From: Micromonosporaceae bacterium
Lineage (GTDB): Bacteria; Actinomycetota; Actinomycetes; Mycobacteriales; Micromonosporaceae
NCBI GenBank assembly: GCA_017354595.1
Contig: JAFMQQ010000152.1
Location: forward strand, 1-7,156
Reading direction: 5' to 3'
DNA length: 7,156 bases
In this document: piece by piece, positions 4,917 through 7,156 of the stretch
Numbering within the stretch: the first letter of the stretch is position 1
Layout of the letters: every line of letters starts with the position of its first letter
The notes under the pieces: model-generated
What the model was told of the DNA's origin: nothing
Databases searched by the model: none
Seen by the model: only the letters and a program-made list of their open reading frames with translations
Translations under genes and position numbers: made by a program

Positions 4917-5462
4917 ATGAAGCGAGCTTTGATCGTGCTCGGCCTGACCCTGGTCGCGGGCGGAGCGTTGGTGGGCTGCGGTTCGGGCAGCAAGGGGCCG
5001 GGTGTGGCAAGCGCGAACGGTGCCGGGCCGAGCGCCACGGCGAGGCCGACGCCAACCACCTCCCAGGACCGCCAGCAGCAGATGGTGGACTACGCCCGGT
5101 GCATGCGGGCGCATGGCGTGGACGTGCCCGACCCGGATCCGGGCGGCGGTGGCGCTGTCAAAATCCAGGTGCCGCAAGGCACCTCGCAGGAGAAGATGCG
5201 GGCCGCGCAGGAGGCGTGCAAGCAGTACCTGCCCAACGGCGGCGCACCGCCCTCGCTGAGCCCGGAGCAGCTGGCGGCCGCGCAGAAGTTCGCCCAGTGC
5301 ATGCGGGAACACGGGATCGACATCCCCGACCCCGACCCGGGCAACCCCGGCATCCGGATCCGGAACATCGACCCCAACGACCCGAAGTTCAAGGCGGCGC
5401 AGCAGGCCTGCCAGGGCTTGTTGCCGGGCAACCTGCAACTCGGCACGGGCGGTGGCAAGTGA
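4917..5462 (+). CDS. Lipoprotein with duplicated CMRxHG-PDPDP motif (paralogue 1)
   Basis: A 181-residue exported lipoprotein. The signal peptide MKRALIVLGLTLVAGGALVGC has a lipobox LVGC with lipidated Cys21; a Ser/Ala/Pro-rich tether follows to about residue 50. The mature domain is an internal duplication: unit 1 (about 58-106, ARCMRAHGVDVPDPDP ... EACKQYLP) and unit 2 (about 124-170, AQCMREHGIDIPDPDP ... QACQGLLP). Cysteines 62, 101, 128 and 165 recur in the same places in each unit and could form disulfides or bind a ligand. The family is common in actinobacteria without an assigned function, as far as I know. The alternative in-frame start at 4875 would read through the operator and destroy the signal peptide's N-terminus, so ATG 4917 is preferred. 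The gene has its own operator (site A) and lies divergent to the regulator gene, implying co-regulation. Confidence 0.85.
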   Translation: MKRALIVLGLTLVAGGALVGCGSGSKGPGVASANGAGPSATARPTPTTSQDRQQQMVDYARCMRAHGVDVPDPDPGGGGAVKIQVPQGTSQEKMRAAQEACKQYLPNGGAPPSLSPEQLAAAQKFAQCMREHGIDIPDPDPGNPGIRIRNIDPNDPKFKAAQQACQGLLPGNLQLGTGGGK

Positions 5463-5474
5463 GGAACTGCTTGG

Positions 5475-5506
5475 TTACGCCGGATTTAGCGCCGGGTGGC
5501 TCTACT
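5475..5506 (+). promoter_or_regulatory. Response regulator operator/promoter, site B (lipoprotein 2 operon)
   Basis: TTACGC (5475-5480), CGGAT and TTAGCG (5486-5491) form the same 11-bp direct repeat as site A, starting 38 nt before ATG 5513. A TCTACT at 5501-5506 lies six bases before the ATG as a candidate -10. The segment just before the start (ACTGTCC-R-C-ATGA) is also conserved with site A. Sequence between the motifs differs, so conservation is focused on the operator and the start-proximal element. Confidence 0.65.
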
Positions 5507-5512
5507 GTCCGC

Positions 5513-6112
5513 ATGAACGCTCTGCGCAGGAAGCGAAGGATGGTCACACTGGGTCTGGCCATGATGGCGGTGGGCCTGGTCGCCGCCGGTGCTCTGGTCG
5601 GCTGCGGGTCCCGTAACAGGGAACCGGGCATCGCCACGGTCGCCGGAGCCAGCGCAGCGGGCTCGGCCCGCCCGGCCCCGACCGTCTCGGAGGACCGCCA
5701 GCAGCAGGCGGTGGACTTCGCCCGGTGCATGCGGGCGCACGGGGTGGACGTGCCCGACCCGGATCCGGGCAGCGGCGGCATCAGCATCCAGATCCAGGGC
5801 GGCGGCGACAGGTCGAAGGTGCAGGCCGCGCGGCAGGCGTGCCAGCACTACCTGCCCAACGGCGGCGAGCCACCTTCGCTCAACCCACAGCAGCTGGAGA
5901 ACCTGCGGAAGTTCGCCCAGTGTATGCGCCAGCACGGCGTCAACGTCGCCGATCCCGACCCGGCCAACCCGGCCATCAGGTTGCCCGACGGGCTCAGCCC
6001 GAACGACCCTGCCTTCCAGGCGGCGCAGCAGGCCTGCCGCAGTGCCCTGGGCGGCGCGCCGCTGATGATGCAGGGCGGCGGCCCGGCCGACGGCAAGGGG
6101 GGCAACGGATGA
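5513..6112 (+). CDS. Lipoprotein with duplicated CMRxHG-PDPDP motif (paralogue 2)
   Basis: A 199-residue paralogue of the gene upstream. The signal peptide has a basic start (NALRRKRRM), a hydrophobic core, and lipobox LVGC with Cys31. After a tether, unit 1 is about 68-115 (ARCMRAHGVDVPDPDP ... QACQHYLP) and unit 2 about 134-180 (AQCMRQHGVNVADPDP ... QACRSALG). Cysteines 72, 110, 137 and 175 match those of paralogue 1. Unit 2 has ADPDP for PDPDP. The C-terminus is longer, with GAPLMMQGGGPADGKGG. The frame is open far upstream (to 5099) but those residues overlap paralogue 1 in a different frame and contain no export signal. The stop overlaps the adaptor ATG (ATGA, 6109-6112), so this copy is translationally coupled to the adaptor. 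The lipidated, duplicated Cys domain may assist the adaptor or sense the envelope; this is inference. Confidence 0.87.
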   Translation: MNALRRKRRMVTLGLAMMAVGLVAAGALVGCGSRNREPGIATVAGASAAGSARPAPTVSEDRQQQAVDFARCMRAHGVDVPDPDPGSGGISIQIQGGGDRSKVQAARQACQHYLPNGGEPPSLNPQQLENLRKFAQCMRQHGVNVADPDPANPAIRLPDGLSPNDPAFQAAQQACRSALGGAPLMMQGGGPADGKGGNG

Positions 6113-7156
6113 GCCGCCGCGCGCGTACCGCGGTCGGGGGCGTGGTGGTGGTCGTGGTCGCCGCGGCCGCGGCAGCCGCCACGATCGGCTTCGGTGGACG
6201 CAGTCCCAGTACCGCCTCGGCGACCACGCTGCCGCCGGCCACCGCCAAGGTGATCCGGGGCACGCTGACCCAGACCACGCAGGTGAGCGGGACGCTCGAT
6301 TACGGCGACACCAGTACGCTGTCGGCCCGGGCCGGGTTGGGCAGCGGCGACTCCAGCCCGAGCAGCTCCAACCCGAGCAGTTCGCCCAGCGGCAGTCCCA
6401 ACGGCAGCAACCCCAGTGGCAGCAACCCGAACGGCAACAACCAGTCCAGCACCGGGACCATCACCTGGCTGCCGGCCGCCGGGGCGAGCGTCGGCCGGGG
6501 CAAGCCGGCGTACAAAGTGGACGATCAGCCGGTGCCGCTGCTCTACGGCGGCCTGCCGCTGTACCGGGTGCTGAAGGTGGGCGTCTCCGGCGCCGATGTG
6601 AAGGAGCTGGAGAGCAACCTGCACGCCATGGGGTACACCGGTTTCACCGTCGACGAGGACTTCACCACCGCCACCGCGGATGCGGTCAAGGCGTGGCAGT
6701 CCGACCTCGGCCTGACCCAGACCGGTACGGTCGACATCAACCAGGTCGCCGTCGCCCCCGGCGCGGTACGCGTCACCGCGCTGAAGGCGGCCGTCGGCCA
6801 GCAGGCAACCGGCGATGTCTTCACCTACACCGGCACCACCAGAGTGGTGGACGTGGCACTGGACGTTTCGCTGCAGAGCCTGGTCAAGGCCGGCGTCAAG
6901 GCGACCGTCACACTGCCCGGCGGTACCGACGTGCAGGGCACGGTGAGCAGCGTCGGTACGGTCGCCAGTACCAGCAGCAACGACAACAACAACCCGAACA
7001 GCAGCAGTACGACAACCATCGATGTCGTCGTCTCCGTCGCGGATCAGCACGCACTCGGCACGCTGGATGCCGCGCCGGTCGACGTCACGCTCGTCTCCCA
7101 GCAGGCCGACAACGTGCTGTCGGTACCGGTCTCCGCCCTGGTCGCCCTCGCCGAGG
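6109..7156 (+). CDS. HlyD/RND-type adaptor with peptidoglycan-binding domain (3' partial)
   Basis: The frame from ATG 6109 is open to the window edge: 349 complete codons, no stop. A single N-terminal membrane anchor (about 8-28, Val/Ala-only core) follows RRAR. Residues 44-75 (ATAKVIRGTLTQTTQVSGTLDYGDTSTLSA) are the first strand set typical of membrane-fusion adaptors. A low-complexity Ser/Asn/Gly/Pro tract occupies about 79-115. TITWLPAAGASVGRGKPAYKVDDQPV (117-142) is the returning lipoyl-like half. A PG_binding_1 domain spans about 152-208 (YRVLKVGVSGADVKELESNLHAMGY ... AVKAWQSDLGLTQTGTVD), followed by beta-barrel-like segments and a second Asn/Ser-rich loop (287-303). Such proteins normally precede MacB-like ABC ATPase and permease genes, expected just beyond the edge. 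The ATGA overlap with lipoprotein 2 implies a shared transcript from site B. The substrate is unknown. Confidence 0.85.
   Translation, partial: MSRRARTAVGGVVVVVVAAAAAAATIGFGGRSPSTASATTLPPATAKVIRGTLTQTTQVSGTLDYGDTSTLSARAGLGSGDSSPSSSNPSSSPSGSPNGSNPSGSNPNGNNQSSTGTITWLPAAGASVGRGKPAYKVDDQPVPLLYGGLPLYRVLKVGVSGADVKELESNLHAMGYTGFTVDEDFTTATADAVKAWQSDLGLTQTGTVDINQVAVAPGAVRVTALKAAVGQQATGDVFTYTGTTRVVDVALDVSLQSLVKAGVKATVTLPGGTDVQGTVSSVGTVASTSSNDNNNPNSSSTTTIDVVVSVADQHALGTLDAAPVDVTLVSQQADNVLSVPVSALVALAE

Noticed and set aside
4814..5059. N-terminal extension of the response regulator to GTG 5059
   Set aside because: It would add 82 non-receiver residues, read through the operators and overlap the divergent lipoprotein gene; GTG 4813 starts the canonical receiver strand.
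5463..5512. Terminator or extra small gene between the two lipoproteins
   Set aside because: The 50-bp gap is accounted for by operator B and the start-proximal element; there is no stem with a T-tract and no ORF with a ribosome site.
5848..7050. A 400-codon minus-strand ORF opposite lipoprotein 2 and the adaptor
   Set aside because: Compositionally a shadow. The plus strand has lipoboxes, conserved Cys units and a PG_binding_1 domain in continuous frames.
1..7156. Insertion sequences, CRISPR arrays, integrase or attachment sites
   Set aside because: No transposase or integrase motifs, no terminal inverted repeats with target duplications, and no regularly spaced repeat arrays were seen.

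Overview
The window is very GC-rich (by eye about 70%), densely packed actinobacterial chromosome. The gene content (TadA next to the actinobacterial tRNA-deaminase-associated protein, a WXG100/YbaB type VII-like cassette, OmpR-type regulators, lipobox lipoproteins beside a peptidoglycan-binding-domain adaptor) and the frequent GTAC tetramers fit a member of the Micromonosporaceae. The genus is not resolved, and the family assignment is an inference.

Layout. (1) 1-683, plus strand: the end of a tRNA adenosine deaminase-associated protein, then tadA, the tRNA wobble A34-to-inosine deaminase. (2) 684-799: a short non-coding gap with three copies of a 12-bp direct repeat and a possible promoter. 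(3) 800-2909, plus strand: a compact five-gene cassette of a YbaB/EbfC-like protein, a WXG100-like helical protein, a CpnT-N-terminal-like WXG100_2 protein with a hydrophobic tail, a small protein with a probable toxin domain at its C-terminus, and a probable immunity protein. Four of the five genes overlap the next or lie within 3 nt of it. The carrier domain and toxin domain, usually one polypeptide, are here in two ORFs overlapping by 8 bp. (4) 2906-4813, minus strand: an OmpR-family response regulator followed by its histidine kinase. The kinase and immunity genes converge and share the palindrome CTAG as their stop codons. (5) 4917-7156, plus strand: two paralogous lipoproteins with an internally duplicated Cys/PDPDP motif, then a periplasmic/extracytoplasmic adaptor with a PG_binding_1 domain that runs off the window edge. 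Such adaptors are usually followed by a MacB-like ABC ATPase and permease.

How it works together. The clearest regulatory signal is a two-half-site operator, TTAYGC-N5-TTASSS, with 11-bp half-site periodicity. It occurs three times: before the response regulator gene (minus strand) and before each lipoprotein gene (plus strand). Its first base is 38, 38 and 39 nt from the three start codons, and none of the three starts has a good Shine-Dalgarno sequence. This suggests an autoregulated response regulator that activates probably leaderless promoters of the lipoprotein/adaptor genes. A second unusual structure is a 17-bp tandem duplication at the regulator-kinase junction. It creates a staircase of ATGA stop/start overlaps with two six-residue micro-ORFs between the two genes.

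The parts most worth following up are the split toxin cassette, the operator-defined envelope regulon and the ATGA staircase. No RNA genes, insertion sequences, CRISPR arrays or convincing intrinsic terminators were seen.
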